Positions 52,341 to 63,373 of a DNA stretch of 64,000 bases are shown here, piece by piece. Source of the stretch: Planctomycetota bacterium (GTDB lineage Bacteria; Planctomycetota; UBA1135; GCA-002686595). The DNA lies in the NCBI GenBank assembly GCA_014237855.1, contig JABACD010000013.1, positions 1 to 64,000 on the forward strand. The letters run 5' to 3'. Every line of letters begins with the position of its first letter. The first letter of the stretch is position 1. The notes under the pieces are model-generated. The model saw nothing but the letters and a program-made list of their open reading frames with translations, was not told the origin of the DNA and did not search any database. The position numbers and the translations under genes were made by a program.

Positions 52341-54038
52341 CTATTTCCCGCGCATCTTGTACCAAATCCCCTGGAAACGGAGCGCAAATGATGTCCGCTC
52401 CGGAACACGAAGAATCAGGGTGGCCAGTATGAACGTCAGAATGCCCGTCCCTATCGAGGCTGCCAGGGCCATGAATCCGGGGAGCACGGTCTCCAGAGCG
52501 GCTTGAGCCAACCCGGCAGACAGACCGCAAGAGACTGCCGCGCCGAGCATGCGAAGAAGCCCACTTGCGAAGCCCGGAAGAGCGCCGGGCAGGCCAAGCC
52601 GACCCCGCAGTCCGGGTAAGAGGAACAAGAGGTTTCCAAAGCTGGTGATGGTTGTTGCCAGAGCCAGTCCGTCCGCATCCATCCCAGCGAAACGAATCAG
52701 AACGACGTTGAGGACCGCGTTCAGAATCAACATCAGGCAGGAGATTCGCACCGGTGTCGCAAAGTCGCCCATCGCGTAATAAGTGCGCGCTACGAGGCCT
52801 ACTGCCCCAGCAGGGACGATTGCAAGGCAGAGCATTCGAAGAGTTGCCGCCGTGCGGTCCACACCTGTAGCCCCAAAGTTCCCGTACTCGAAGAGCGCTG
52901 AGGTTACGGGGATCGAGAGTGCGAAGAGTCCGAGAGTCGCCGGTAACGCAAGGAACAGGACGTTGCGTTGAGTCTCGTCATGCAATCGCCTCAGCTCTCC
53001 TAGCTTGCGCTGCTGGCCCAGCGCCGCCAGAGCAGGGAAGACCGCCGTGGTCGCGGCGAAGGCCACCAGAGCCAGCGGAAACTGCTGCACACGATTCGCG
53101 AGGTAGTGAACGGTTTGCCCTCCGGGAGGCAGCAGGCTCTGGGCCATCAGACCGTCGAGCATGACGTTGACTTGATATACCGCAGCGCCGAGCGCCAGGG
53201 GAGCGCTCTTCTTCAAGACGGCCAAGGCCGAACGACGATCCTCGGGAGAGGAGATGGCAACCCAGCCACCTCGGGGGATGAGCCCTCGTTTTCTCAAGGC
53301 AGGCCACATCAGCAGGAGCTGAGCCAGGCCGGCCAGCAGCACCCCCCAGGCCAGCCAGCGGACCAGGCCGAGCTGTGAATCAAGGGCGTCGCTGCCCCCC
53401 CCAGTCAGGAAGACCCCAAGCAGCACCAGGGTCGCTATCCACACCCCATTCAGGACCACCGGGCCCAGAGCCGGCAGAAAGTAGTGCGCCCGCACGTTCA
53501 GAGCTCCACCTGCCGCGGCCGTGAGGCAGACGAAGATGACGAAGGGCATCAGGCGAAGGGTGAACTCTCGAATGAGCTCGGGGTTGGGCCCTAGCCACTC
53601 GAAGGTGGTTCCCGGGAGGGTGTCCGGGAGGAACCAAACCGCGAGCATGACAACCCCGCACAGGCCAATCAGGAGCAGGAAGAGCAGCCTCATGGTGGCT
53701 GCAAACAGCGAGCAGCCGGCCTCGTTTCCGCCTCGCGCATCGGCAGCGGTCAGAGAGGTCTGGAGGGCCGTGGACAGGGCTCCCTCCCCGAGAAAACGTC
53801 TGAACAGGTTCGGGATCCGCCAGGCGAACAGAAAGGCGTCATAGACGATGGAGGCGTCGCCGAACAAGCCTGCAGAGATTGTCTCGCGGACCAGACCCAG
53901 GACCCTGGAGAGCAAGGTCAACAGAGAGATCCAGACCGTACGCTTGCCCACCCCCTTCTGGCGGCCGATGACTCCGTCGCCTGTAGAACCCGCGGCCAGG
54001 GCTTCGTCGGTGCGCGCTTCGGGACCGAGCTCGCTCAC
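52341..54038 (-). CDS. murJ: lipid II flippase MurJ (MviN)
   Basis: 565 residues, 14 predicted helices. MurJ motifs: TLLSRVLGLVRETISAGLFGDASIVYDAFLFAWRIPNLFRRFLGEGALSTAL with the conserved Arg residues, then the Pro-rich cytoplasmic loops and VVLNGVW. Flips lipid II across the inner membrane for peptidoglycan synthesis. Start 10 bp after the yqeY stop, so yqeY-murJ are one unit with gyrA. The N-terminal 25 residues are hydrophilic and extra. Confidence 0.95.
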   Translation of the reverse strand: MSELGPEARTDEALAAGSTGDGVIGRQKGVGKRTVWISLLTLLSRVLGLVRETISAGLFGDASIVYDAFLFAWRIPNLFRRFLGEGALSTALQTSLTAADARGGNEAGCSLFAATMRLLFLLLIGLCGVVMLAVWFLPDTLPGTTFEWLGPNPELIREFTLRLMPFVIFVCLTAAAGGALNVRAHYFLPALGPVVLNGVWIATLVLLGVFLTGGGSDALDSQLGLVRWLAWGVLLAGLAQLLLMWPALRKRGLIPRGGWVAISSPEDRRSALAVLKKSAPLALGAAVYQVNVMLDGLMAQSLLPPGGQTVHYLANRVQQFPLALVAFAATTAVFPALAALGQQRKLGELRRLHDETQRNVLFLALPATLGLFALSIPVTSALFEYGNFGATGVDRTAATLRMLCLAIVPAGAVGLVARTYYAMGDFATPVRISCLMLILNAVLNVVLIRFAGMDADGLALATTITSFGNLLFLLPGLRGRLGLPGALPGFASGLLRMLGAAVSCGLSAGLAQAALETVLPGFMALAASIGTGILTFILATLILRVPERTSFALRFQGIWYKMRGK

Positions 54039-54048
54039 TCGGGGGCCT

Positions 54049-54495
54049 TCAGGAGCCCAAGAGATCCTTGACCAGCTGCTGGGCGAGCTTGCCGTCGATC
54101 AACCCCTTGTGCCTCGCCATCAGCGCCTTCATCACCAGCCCCATGTCCTTCATGGAAGTGGCTCCGGATTCCGTGATGGCCTCCTGAACAGCAGCTCGAG
54201 CCTCATCCTCGGACATCTGCTCCGGAAGGTAGCCCTCGATCACGGCGATCTCCGCCAGCTCTTTCTCGGCCAGTTCAGGGCGGCCGTGTTCCTGATACTG
54301 TTCAACTGAGTCGCGACGCGTCTTCACGCAACGGCCCAGGACAGCGAGCTCATCCGCATCACTGAGGTCTCTCTGAATCTCGATGCGAGTGTTTTTCAGT
54401 TCGGCCACGACCATCCGCAGGGTGTCGCGCGCGACGGCGTTCTGCTCGCGCATGGCCTTCTTGAGGTCTTCCGATATGCGTGTAGAGAGTGACAT
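54049..54495 (-). CDS. yqeY: YqeY/GatB-related helical protein
   Basis: 148 residues. N-terminal part TRISEDLKKAMREQNAVARDTLRMVVAELKNTRIE; C-terminal GatB/YqeY tail MKDMGLVMKALMARHKGLIDGKLAQQLVKDLL. The family is homologous to the tRNA-binding end of GatB; its own role is not settled. Found between gyrA and murJ, with 4- and 10-bp gaps. Confidence 0.93.
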   Translation of the reverse strand: MSLSTRISEDLKKAMREQNAVARDTLRMVVAELKNTRIEIQRDLSDADELAVLGRCVKTRRDSVEQYQEHGRPELAEKELAEIAVIEGYLPEQMSEDEARAAVQEAITESGATSMKDMGLVMKALMARHKGLIDGKLAQQLVKDLLGS

Positions 54496-54499
54496 GAAC

Positions 54500-57070
54500 T
54501 TACTCCATCTCCTCTTCGCCGTCGGCCTGATCCGATTCTTCGACCGGGTCGATCTTGGCGCCCTCAGGTAGGTCGCCAGGGACCTCCAAGCCCTCGTTCT
54601 CGGCTGTGTATTTCTCGATGTCAGCCTCGGCCACCGCCTCGATCGCCACCAGCGAGTCCTCCCCCTTGAGGTTGATCAGGCGGACCCCTTGGGTGTTGCG
54701 CCCCATGGTGCTGATCGCTCCGACCTCGGTTCGCACGATCATGCCCAGCTCGGTGATGAACATCACATCGTCACCCTCCTGACAGACCGTAACCCCGACG
54801 ACCTCGCCATTGCGGTCGTTACATCGGATGTTGATCACGCCCTGGCCTCCGCGTCCCTTGATCGGATACTCCTCAATCGGGGTGCGCTTGCCATAACCGC
54901 GGGCTGTAGCTGTAAGCACTGTCGTGGTTTCGTGGGCCACTACCATGCCTACAACCCGGTCATCGTTCTTGAGTCGAATTCCACGGACACCTCGCGCCGT
55001 ACGGCCCATCACCCTGGCCGCAGCTTCATCGAAGCGAATCGATCGTCCCGCTGCCGTGCAGAGCAAGATCGTGTCCACTGGACGGGTCAGCCCCACTCCG
55101 ACAACGGCGTCGTCTTCCTCGAGCTTGATGGCCCAGATCCCACCCTTCTTGGGTCGGGAGAAGGCCTCGAGCGCCGTCTTCTTGACGATTCCCTTGCGGG
55201 TCGCAAAGAACACACTGCTCTCGTTGTCGAACTCCACCACACGCTGGATGTTGGTGATCTCCTCGCCCTCCTGCATCGTCAGGAGGTTTGATATCGATCG
55301 CCCCTTCGACGTTCGTCCGGCCTCTGGAAGGTTGTAGACCTTCAACCAGTAGACCTTGCCGGTGTTGGAGAAGCACAGCAGGGTGTCGTGCGTTCCAGCC
55401 ACGAAGATCGACTTGAGCACGTCACCTTCTTTTGAGTCGGAGCCCCGCACTCCTCGACCACCACGACCCTGGGCGCGATAGATGTCGCTCGCAGTTCGCT
55501 TGACATAGCCGTCCCTCGAGTAGGTGACGACCATCAGGTCTTCGGTTATCAACTCCTCGATGTTGAAGCTGCCATCGATCTCCTCATCGGAGATCTCCGT
55601 ACGTCTGTCATCGCCGTACTTGGCTTCGACGTCATCCAGGTCCGTGCGGATCATGGCCACGACTCGCTCATCGCGATCGAGGATGTCCATCAGGTCGGCG
55701 ATTTCGGCCACGAGCTTGTTGTACTCGTCTTCCAGCTTCTCTCTCTCCAGCCCTGTCAGGCTGCCCAGGCGCATGTCGACGATTGCCTGAGACTGACGGT
55801 CCGAGAGGGAATAGCGATCGGAGAGTGCTGACTTGGCGTCCTCTCGGCTCGCGCTGGCACGGATGATCTTGATCACCTCATCGATGTTGTCCACGGCAAT
55901 TCGTAGACCCTCGACGATGTGCTTGCGGTCCTCAGCCTTCTTGAGCAAGAAGCTGGTCCGGCGCCTGATGACCACGCGGCGATGGTCGATATAGGCGTCC
56001 AACAGACCGCGCAATGGGAAGGTCCGTGGCTTGTCGTTGTCGATCGCCAGGTTGATGATCGAGTAGGTCGTCTGTAGCGACGTGAACTTGAATAGCTGAT
56101 TGGCGATGACCTGGGAGTCCTCGCCACGCTTGAGTTCAACGACCAGCCGCATCCCCTGACGGTCCGATTCGTCCCTGACGTCCGCGATTCCGGTGATGCG
56201 CCCATCGCGCACCACCTCAACGATCTTGTCGATGATCGTTGTCTTCTTCACCTGATAGGGGATCTCGGTGATGACGAGTTGTTCCTTGATGCCCTTTGGC
56301 TCAACGTGGTAGCGACCGCGCAAGCGGACGTGCCCCCTACCCGTCGAGTACGCCTGGGCGATGCCGCTGCGCCCCATGATGATCCCCCCGGTGGGGAAGT
56401 CGGGGCCCTTGACGATTGAGCCCAGCTCGGCCAGACCGATCCCGGGGTCGGTCAGGACCGCCTTGATTGCCTGACAGATCTCGCGGAGGTTGTGGGGCGG
56501 TAGCGAGCACGCCATTCCAACGGCAATTCCATCGGAGCCGTTGCAAAGCAGGTTGGGGAAACGGCTGGGCAAGACAGTCGGCTGCTTGCGCGTCTCGTCA
56601 TAGTTCCACTCGTAGTCAACCGTGTCCTTGTCGAGATCGGTCAGGAGCTCGACAGCGGTCCCCGCCATGCGAGCTTCTGTGTATCGCATGGCCGCGGGCG
56701 GATCCCCATCGATCGATCCGAAGTTGCCCTGGCCATCGACCAGTGGGTAGCGCAATGAGAAGTCCTGCGCCATGCGAACCATCGTCGGGTAGACGACCGC
56801 TTCACCATGGGGGTGGTAGTTTCCCGATGTGTCTCCGGCTACCTTCGCGCACTTCCTGTACTTCGACCGTGGGCCAAGATTCAGGTCGTCCATCGCGACC
56901 AGGATCCTGCGCTGAGAAGGCTTGAGCCCATCTCGTACATCGGGAAGTGCCCGTGCCTTGATGACGCTGAGGGCGTACGTCAGGTACGACTCCTTCATCT
57001 CTGACACGATTGATCGTGTCGTGATATTCCCACCCGTGGGCATGGCGGTGCTTTCGTCCTGGTCTGTCAT
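54500..57070 (-). CDS. gyrA: DNA gyrase subunit A
   Basis: 856 residues. Catalytic Tyr130 in [11 protein letters not shown]-terminal [17 protein letters not shown]; tail with six beta-pinwheel blades. The GyrA-box region reads [10 protein letters not shown], supporting gyrase over topo IV. In the quinolone-resistance region, [10 protein letters not shown] replaces HPHGDSAVYD: E. coli Ser83 and Asp87 correspond to Ala91 and Pro95, so low quinolone binding would be expected. Makes negative supercoils with GyrB (not in the window). Confidence 0.95.
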   Translation of the reverse strand: MTDQDESTAMPTGGNITTRSIVSEMKESYLTYALSVIKARALPDVRDGLKPSQRRILVAMDDLNLGPRSKYRKCAKVAGDTSGNYHPHGEAVVYPTMVRMAQDFSLRYPLVDGQGNFGSIDGDPPAAMRYTEARMAGTAVELLTDLDKDTVDYEWNYDETRKQPTVLPSRFPNLLCNGSDGIAVGMACSLPPHNLREICQAIKAVLTDPGIGLAELGSIVKGPDFPTGGIIMGRSGIAQAYSTGRGHVRLRGRYHVEPKGIKEQLVITEIPYQVKKTTIIDKIVEVVRDGRITGIADVRDESDRQGMRLVVELKRGEDSQVIANQLFKFTSLQTTYSIINLAIDNDKPRTFPLRGLLDAYIDHRRVVIRRRTSFLLKKAEDRKHIVEGLRIAVDNIDEVIKIIRASASREDAKSALSDRYSLSDRQSQAIVDMRLGSLTGLEREKLEDEYNKLVAEIADLMDILDRDERVVAMIRTDLDDVEAKYGDDRRTEISDEEIDGSFNIEELITEDLMVVTYSRDGYVKRTASDIYRAQGRGGRGVRGSDSKEGDVLKSIFVAGTHDTLLCFSNTGKVYWLKVYNLPEAGRTSKGRSISNLLTMQEGEEITNIQRVVEFDNESSVFFATRKGIVKKTALEAFSRPKKGGIWAIKLEEDDAVVGVGLTRPVDTILLCTAAGRSIRFDEAAARVMGRTARGVRGIRLKNDDRVVGMVVAHETTTVLTATARGYGKRTPIEEYPIKGRGGQGVINIRCNDRNGEVVGVTVCQEGDDVMFITELGMIVRTEVGAISTMGRNTQGVRLINLKGEDSLVAIEAVAEADIEKYTAENEGLEVPGDLPEGAKIDPVEESDQADGEEEME

Positions 57071-57125
57071 CCTGCTTCGTTACCGGCTGATCTCATACAT
57101 TCGTTGTCCACCTGGATGACGGCTT

Positions 57126-58199
57126 TCAGGACCCTTGCCTTGGAGTGCAAGGGTCCGAGATGCTCGTGCGCATGCTGCGCGTGCAGATGGTGGCGAGGGA
57201 CTCGGGCCCCTCCTCCGTGATCCAGACACGGACGCAATCTGCATCCGTGAGTTCGTAAGGTTGGCTCTCCACGCGAACCTCCTCCGGCCCGTGGCTCCAG
57301 AGGTTCCAGCGCTCTAACTCTCCCCAACCGGGAAGTTCGGTGATCCCTGCGGGCATTAGCTTGTCCGATGTGCAGATCACATTGACCGGCACTTCGTGGC
57401 GAGCCGCCTCTGAGATCAAGAGACCTGTTCCGACCAGGCCAACAAAGCTGGTCGATCCCACAGCCTCCGTTCCCAACCAGATTCGATCCACTGAGTGAAC
57501 AGCTCCCAGGACTGCAGTATCCCACAGGAGCCTCACGCCGATCCCCAGAGAGGCCAACTGCCGAGCCATGCGCTTGCCGCTCTGGTCGGCAGCACCAAGG
57601 CCGACGACGACTTCGGGATAGAGCCCGCCTTGCTGGGCTCCGCCCAGGCAGGCCAGGACCGTCTCCGAATAGCCGGAAAGCAGGATCGTCTCGTGACGTT
57701 CGAGCGAACGCAGGGCGTGGGGCACGACTGACTCGGGGGCAACCAACCTCCTCGTTGGAGTGGTCAGTCTCTCCGCTCCTGCTGGACTCTCCTCCTCGCT
57801 ACAGATCAACCAGCCTTCCAGCACTTGGCCGAGCTCTTCGCGGAGGAGCTCCTCGGAACCGGCGTCCTGGGTGGATGCACTGCGGTGAAAGGCCGCGCGA
57901 ACTCCGTCGACGAATTTCGAGCAAACCCCGCGCCATCCATGATTGGTCACCCATTCACGCCAGCCGAGCTCTAGTTCGAATCCCGCATCCTCATGGCCAG
58001 TACCCTGGTGACCCCAGCCCCGGGGTCGGTCGGCCAGCCAGGACTTAGTCAAGGTGGCCGCCTCCAGCGTCACATCAATCGAGGATGCCGCTCGATCAAG
58101 GCTGCACTCCCGGAGTCGCTCCTTGAGGCTCCTGGCTGCCCCGGCACGCTCCTCCCGAGTGGAGGGCGACCAGGACCATCGGATACGGTGGGCAGGCAT
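57126..58199 (-). CDS. eIF2B/MtnA-like (IF-2B family) protein
   Basis: 357 residues. The C-terminal two-thirds carry the IF-2B pattern: ILLSGYSETVLACLGGAQQ, QSGKRMARQLASLGIGVRLLWDTAVLGAVHSVDRIWLGTEAVGSTSFVGLVGTGLLISEAARHEVPVNVIC. The N-terminal 100 residues are helical and unlike MtnA. Family members include methylthioribose-1-phosphate isomerase, ribose-1,5-bisphosphate isomerase and eIF2B subunits; which activity this has is unclear. The Cys and Asp of MtnA are not obvious. Upstream of gyrA by 55 bp. Confidence 0.75.
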   Translation of the reverse strand: MPAHRIRWSWSPSTREERAGAARSLKERLRECSLDRAASSIDVTLEAATLTKSWLADRPRGWGHQGTGHEDAGFELELGWREWVTNHGWRGVCSKFVDGVRAAFHRSASTQDAGSEELLREELGQVLEGWLICSEEESPAGAERLTTPTRRLVAPESVVPHALRSLERHETILLSGYSETVLACLGGAQQGGLYPEVVVGLGAADQSGKRMARQLASLGIGVRLLWDTAVLGAVHSVDRIWLGTEAVGSTSFVGLVGTGLLISEAARHEVPVNVICTSDKLMPAGITELPGWGELERWNLWSHGPEEVRVESQPYELTDADCVRVWITEEGPESLATICTRSMRTSISDPCTPRQGS

Positions 58200-58269
58200 C
58201 GAATCGAAGCAGAGGGCGATGGGGGCCGTCTCGGGCCTAATAGGGGGTGACCGCTGCCACGAGGCTTGC

Positions 58270-58300
58270 GGTCCGGGCGAGCATTATCGCCAGACGGACC
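58270..58300. other. two-tiered hairpin between the M48 and eIF2B-like genes
   Basis: GGTCCG-GGCGA-[GCATTA]-TCGCC-(AGA)-CGGACC: an outer 6-bp stem, an inner 5-bp stem and a 3-base bulge. No T-tract follows. Candidate RNA structure or operator in a 168-bp gap; the rest of the gap is G/C-run-rich with nothing coding. Confidence 0.4.
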
Positions 58301-58367
58301 TTGACCCTCAACGGGGGGCCTACATTTATATAGGGGGTCTGCTGACTGACCTTCCCCCCAGGGGGTG

Positions 58368-60032
58368 TCATTGATCGGCGGTAAAGAGCCCCAGCTGAGT
58401 CCCCCAGGCACCCAGCTCCAGCGGATCCCCCAGGTCTCCGGTGCCTTTGCCATCGGTTCTTCCCAGGAATTCAGCTGCGAGGGCCGCCTGACGATCCCCA
58501 AGCAGGCCTAGCAGGGCCAGCCAGCCCTCGGCCCGCCGGGTTTGGCCGAATCCCAGGGCCAGGAGAGCCTGCTCAGTGCAGACAGCCCGGGCAGTCTCTG
58601 CATCGTCTACCGGCTGGAGGCCGGCCTCGGCAATCTGATCGACGAGTGCGGCCAGGGACTCGACTCGCTCGCCCTCGAGCCCCTCTGACCAGTCGAGCCG
58701 ACGCTCGATCGCTGCCTGGTAGTGTCCCAGGCGCAGATCGACCACGGTTCGCTCCACCGGATAGGCCTCGGTGATGGCCACGAATCTCCAGCCCAGCGTC
58801 CCCACGAGAACCACCAGGGCGGTCCCCGCAACGGCGACTAGCCCTCTGTGAAGGCGCTCTCCCACCTTCGGGTCAGCCGCTGCCCGCCCCAGGAAGGCGA
58901 TCCGGTGGTTCGTGCTGAAGTGGCGCCAGCCGCCACGATCATGGCTCGCCGGCGCCACGGCCCGCAAGGCGCTGGTGATCCCGATCCCATCGCGTAGCAG
59001 GTTCAGGCTGTAGAGGTCGGCCTCGAGTTCGATCCGCCTGGAGAGCCAGCCAAAGACGACCAGCCACACGACCAGGCCCACGCACAGGACCCCCAGGAGC
59101 AAGAGCTCATTCTCGAAGGCCAAGAAGCTCATGAGGAAATCCAGCACTCCGAAGAAAGCCAAGGCGTTCACCAGCAAGATCAAGACGTGATAGCGCTTGG
59201 CGTGGCCAATCTCGTGAGCGAAGACCGCGGCCAGCTCACGGAGACCCAGCTGCCCCATCAAGGCATCCGTGAAGAAGACCCTTCGAGTGCCCGGCACGAT
59301 CCCGACGATGGCCGCGTTCGCCATCAGGTTTCCCGTCTTCCAGACGAGCAACTCGCCGTAGCGAAAGTCTGCCAGTCGAGCGACGCCATGGAGCACGTCC
59401 AGCTGAAGCCCAGCGGGCACACGCTCTGTGTCCCAGGTAACTCGCAAGAAGACCGGCAAGAACATCACGAAGCACGCCGCCAGGATTCCCGTGAACCCGA
59501 AGCTCCACAGGGTGATCTCCTCGACGCCCACTCTCAAGAGCTCCCAGCGGCCCAGCAGAGAGGCCAGCAGGATGTAGGCAACGATCGGCCCCAACCCTGT
59601 CAGGAACATGCGGGTCTGGAACATCCGAAGACCTTGCCTGGCTCCCTTGCTCGACCGACCTGCACGAGCCCCAGCATCAATCCCTGCAAGGGTGTAGAGA
59701 ACATAGGGCAGGAGAGCGAGGAGCAGCGCCGGCTCCGGCCAGGCAAGAATCGAGGGCCGAACACCAGACCAGGCCTCGACCGACCCCATCCATCCGAAGA
59801 ACCCGATCGCCGTATATTGCAGCAGCACGGGAAGCAGGCGCTCAAGCCGTGACAGGAGGGCCGCACGGCGAAAGGCACCCGCAATACCAGCTCTGCGGCG
59901 AAGGCCAACGAGCACATACGGCAGGAAGGCAAGCGCGAAGACAGCCCACGGAAGCTCTGTCTCTGGCACCCCTCCCAGCTCTCCCAGGAACAAGCTCCCC
60001 AGGGCGAGGAGGATTGGAAAGAGAAAGCCCAT
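58368..60032 (-). CDS. M48-family membrane metalloprotease
   Basis: About 554 residues from the ATG at 60032, which fits the dapF stop at 60044; a frame to 60095 would run into dapF. Zinc site AVFAHEIGHAKRYH, third ligand in RRIELEADLYSLNLL. Several membrane helices on both sides of the catalytic part (ILLALGSLFLG, FALAFLPYVLVGL, FLMSFLAFENELLLLGVLCVGLVVWLVVFGWL). HtpX/CAAX-protease type, quality control of membrane proteins being the usual role. The C-terminal 120 residues look like TPR-type helices (EGLEGERVESLAALVDQI). Confidence 0.88.
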   Translation of the reverse strand: MGFLFPILLALGSLFLGELGGVPETELPWAVFALAFLPYVLVGLRRRAGIAGAFRRAALLSRLERLLPVLLQYTAIGFFGWMGSVEAWSGVRPSILAWPEPALLLALLPYVLYTLAGIDAGARAGRSSKGARQGLRMFQTRMFLTGLGPIVAYILLASLLGRWELLRVGVEEITLWSFGFTGILAACFVMFLPVFLRVTWDTERVPAGLQLDVLHGVARLADFRYGELLVWKTGNLMANAAIVGIVPGTRRVFFTDALMGQLGLRELAAVFAHEIGHAKRYHVLILLVNALAFFGVLDFLMSFLAFENELLLLGVLCVGLVVWLVVFGWLSRRIELEADLYSLNLLRDGIGITSALRAVAPASHDRGGWRHFSTNHRIAFLGRAAADPKVGERLHRGLVAVAGTALVVLVGTLGWRFVAITEAYPVERTVVDLRLGHYQAAIERRLDWSEGLEGERVESLAALVDQIAEAGLQPVDDAETARAVCTEQALLALGFGQTRRAEGWLALLGLLGDRQAALAAEFLGRTDGKGTGDLGDPLELGAWGTQLGLFTADQ

Positions 60033-60043
60033 GGAGACTGGAG

Positions 60044-60856
60044 CTACCTGGAAGCAGGCGGCGTCTCGAGAACGCAAGCTACCGGGAGTTCGCACGCTCC
60101 CAGGTAGAGCGCGTCACCAAGGAGAGCCAGGCTCCCCCCCGAACGAAGGCCCACTCGCAAGAGGCCACCTCGCATTCGCACGGCGAGTTCTTCACCAGGT
60201 GAACCAATCGTCGCCACGGCGGCACAGGCCCCAGTTCCACAGGCAGCCGTCTCACCGACTCCCCGCTCCCAGACCCGTAGATGCCACGAATTCGCTCTCT
60301 TGGCCAGGAATCCAACGTTTACACCCTCAGGAAAATCGGGGTGCACCTGCATCTGCCCACCCAAGTTCAGGAGGTCATGGTCACGCTCGTCCTCTACCTG
60401 GAGGACGCAGTGGGGGTTGCCCACGAGCACTCGCCGAGCGCTGATCAGCCCGTCGATGCAAGGCATGGCCGAAGTAAGGCTCGAGATGCTGGCTGCTCCC
60501 ATCTCTGCTGCGAGCTCAGCAAGATCACCGACTCTCGAGAGCAACTCGACTCGACGCGGACCAACATCTGTCTGCAGTTCGAGGGCTGCTGCGTGGCCGA
60601 CTCGGGCCAGATGCCAGCCCACACAGCGCTGACCGTTCCCGCAGGCTTCAGGTCGGGTTCCGTCCGCGTTGTAGATCACCATTCGAAAGGTGTCTTCCGC
60701 TTCTCTCGCAACCAGCAGCAGGCCGTCAGCCCTGCGGCCATCGAATGATTCCAACCCACAGACAGTGCGGGCAATCATCGGCCAGTTCCGTCCCTCGAGG
60801 TCGGCTTCGATCAGGAGAAAGCGGTTGTCCGCACCGGAGTAGCGATGGAAGAGCAC
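60044..60856 (-). CDS. dapF: diaminopimelate epimerase
   Basis: 270 residues. Two catalytic Cys sites: NADGTRPEACGNGQRC and ERGVGETAACGTGACA. Other conserved parts: VGNPHCVLQV, and the N-terminal YSGADNRFLLIE, where the usual GNDF is GADN. Interconverts LL- and meso-diaminopimelate for lysine and peptidoglycan. Follows rnhC by 6 bp. Confidence 0.93.
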   Translation of the reverse strand: MLFHRYSGADNRFLLIEADLEGRNWPMIARTVCGLESFDGRRADGLLLVAREAEDTFRMVIYNADGTRPEACGNGQRCVGWHLARVGHAAALELQTDVGPRRVELLSRVGDLAELAAEMGAASISSLTSAMPCIDGLISARRVLVGNPHCVLQVEDERDHDLLNLGGQMQVHPDFPEGVNVGFLAKRANSWHLRVWERGVGETAACGTGACAAVATIGSPGEELAVRMRGGLLRVGLRSGGSLALLGDALYLGACELPVACVLETPPASR

Positions 60857-60862
60857 GATGGT

Positions 60863-61756
60863 CTAGTTCCCACGCAAGAGCGCGTTCACCTTCTCGAGAT
60901 TCTTGAAGTGAACCTTGGCCACCTCTGCTAGGCGCTCAACACCATACTGACGTGCAAAGGACGCACCCACGATGTCGACCGGCGGGCCCGCCCCCTTGTG
61001 TAGTTCGAGATCAAAGGTCTGACCGAGATCATGCAAGCTCGCGAGGAACTCGGCACGGGCCAGGATGCTCGCAGCTGCCACGGCAACCTCGGACTCAGCG
61101 CGCGGCCGTTGCTCGATATCGAGGCGCAGATCCTTCAGGGCAGGACCAATCTCATCCTTCTTGGAGAACTGGTCGATCACGACCCGGTCCCCGGGCTCCG
61201 CGACCTCCCTGATGGCCTGCGCGTGTAGCTGTGACAGGAGTGTGTGCAGGCCGACTTGCTCCCAGCGCTCGTTGTAATCACCCGGTGCAAGAACCTGGAG
61301 CGAGTGCCTCACCTCCCCCCTCAACCAGGCCCCTAGCTTGAGGGCACGGGGGTCCGTGACCCGCTTGCTGTCCATCACTCCCGCGTCCCGCAGGGTGCGT
61401 GCCTCATCAGGGTCCAAGCGCACGGCGCACACGACCAGCGGACCAAAGAAGTCCCCCTTGCCAGTCTCATCGCTACCTACAGTCGTCCTCTCGGTGATCG
61501 GCGACACAACAGGGTCACGTGCTTCCGAGGGAGCTGGCGCCTCGACCCCTGCGTATCGAGCCAGGAAGAGCGCCGGGTCAGGGCCTTGAACGACGAACTT
61601 GCCCGACTGATACAAGGTGGCGACGACGCCCTCACCCTTGATGCTGAAGAGCGCGTGGGGAACGGTGCGAAACTCGAACTGACCACCCGCCAGGCGCTCA
61701 CGGAGCGCGGGGCGGTCTGCGGCCGGGATCGAGATGACGAGGGTCTGCTGGCTCAC
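60863..61756 (-). CDS. rnhC: ribonuclease HIII
   Basis: 297 residues. N-terminal substrate-binding TBP-like domain (VISIPAADRPALRERLAGGQFEFRTVPHALFSIKGEGVVATLYQSGKFVVQG); catalytic RNase H2/3 core GSDETGKGDFFGPLVVCAV with the Asp-Glu pair, VIDQFSKK, and ESEVAVAAASILARAEFL. Removes RNA from RNA-DNA hybrids. First gene of the rnhC-dapF-M48 unit; divergent from the cystathionine synthase-like gene across 223 bp. Confidence 0.94.
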   Translation of the reverse strand: MSQQTLVISIPAADRPALRERLAGGQFEFRTVPHALFSIKGEGVVATLYQSGKFVVQGPDPALFLARYAGVEAPAPSEARDPVVSPITERTTVGSDETGKGDFFGPLVVCAVRLDPDEARTLRDAGVMDSKRVTDPRALKLGAWLRGEVRHSLQVLAPGDYNERWEQVGLHTLLSQLHAQAIREVAEPGDRVVIDQFSKKDEIGPALKDLRLDIEQRPRAESEVAVAAASILARAEFLASLHDLGQTFDLELHKGAGPPVDIVGASFARQYGVERLAEVAKVHFKNLEKVNALLRGN

Positions 61757-61979
61757 CCCTGGATTCTGTCAGATGAGTGGCCGTGCGGAGAATGAGAAGA
61801 GGCTCATTCCTCCCTCGCGGGGTCTCTCCAGTGTGGCGCGGGCTCGCTCGTGGCCAAAAACGGCGTAGCCCTTACTCATGCCAGGGGAATACAATGCGGC
61901 GACCAGTCCGTCGGGTCCCAGGAGCCAACGGTCCTCAGAAGCTGCACCCGACGAGAATCAGGACGAACCAGACGTGGCG

Positions 61980-63335
<1,356 letters not shown>

Positions 63336-63344
63336 GGGGAGCCG

Positions 63345-63361
63345 GTTGAATTGACTTCAAC
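63345..63361. other. inverted repeat before the cstA-like gene
   Basis: GTTGAA-ttgac-TTCAAC in the 38-bp gap between the CBS gene and the transporter. A possible operator; no T-tract, so not a terminator. Confidence 0.35.
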
Positions 63362-63373
63362 GGAGCGAGTCCG

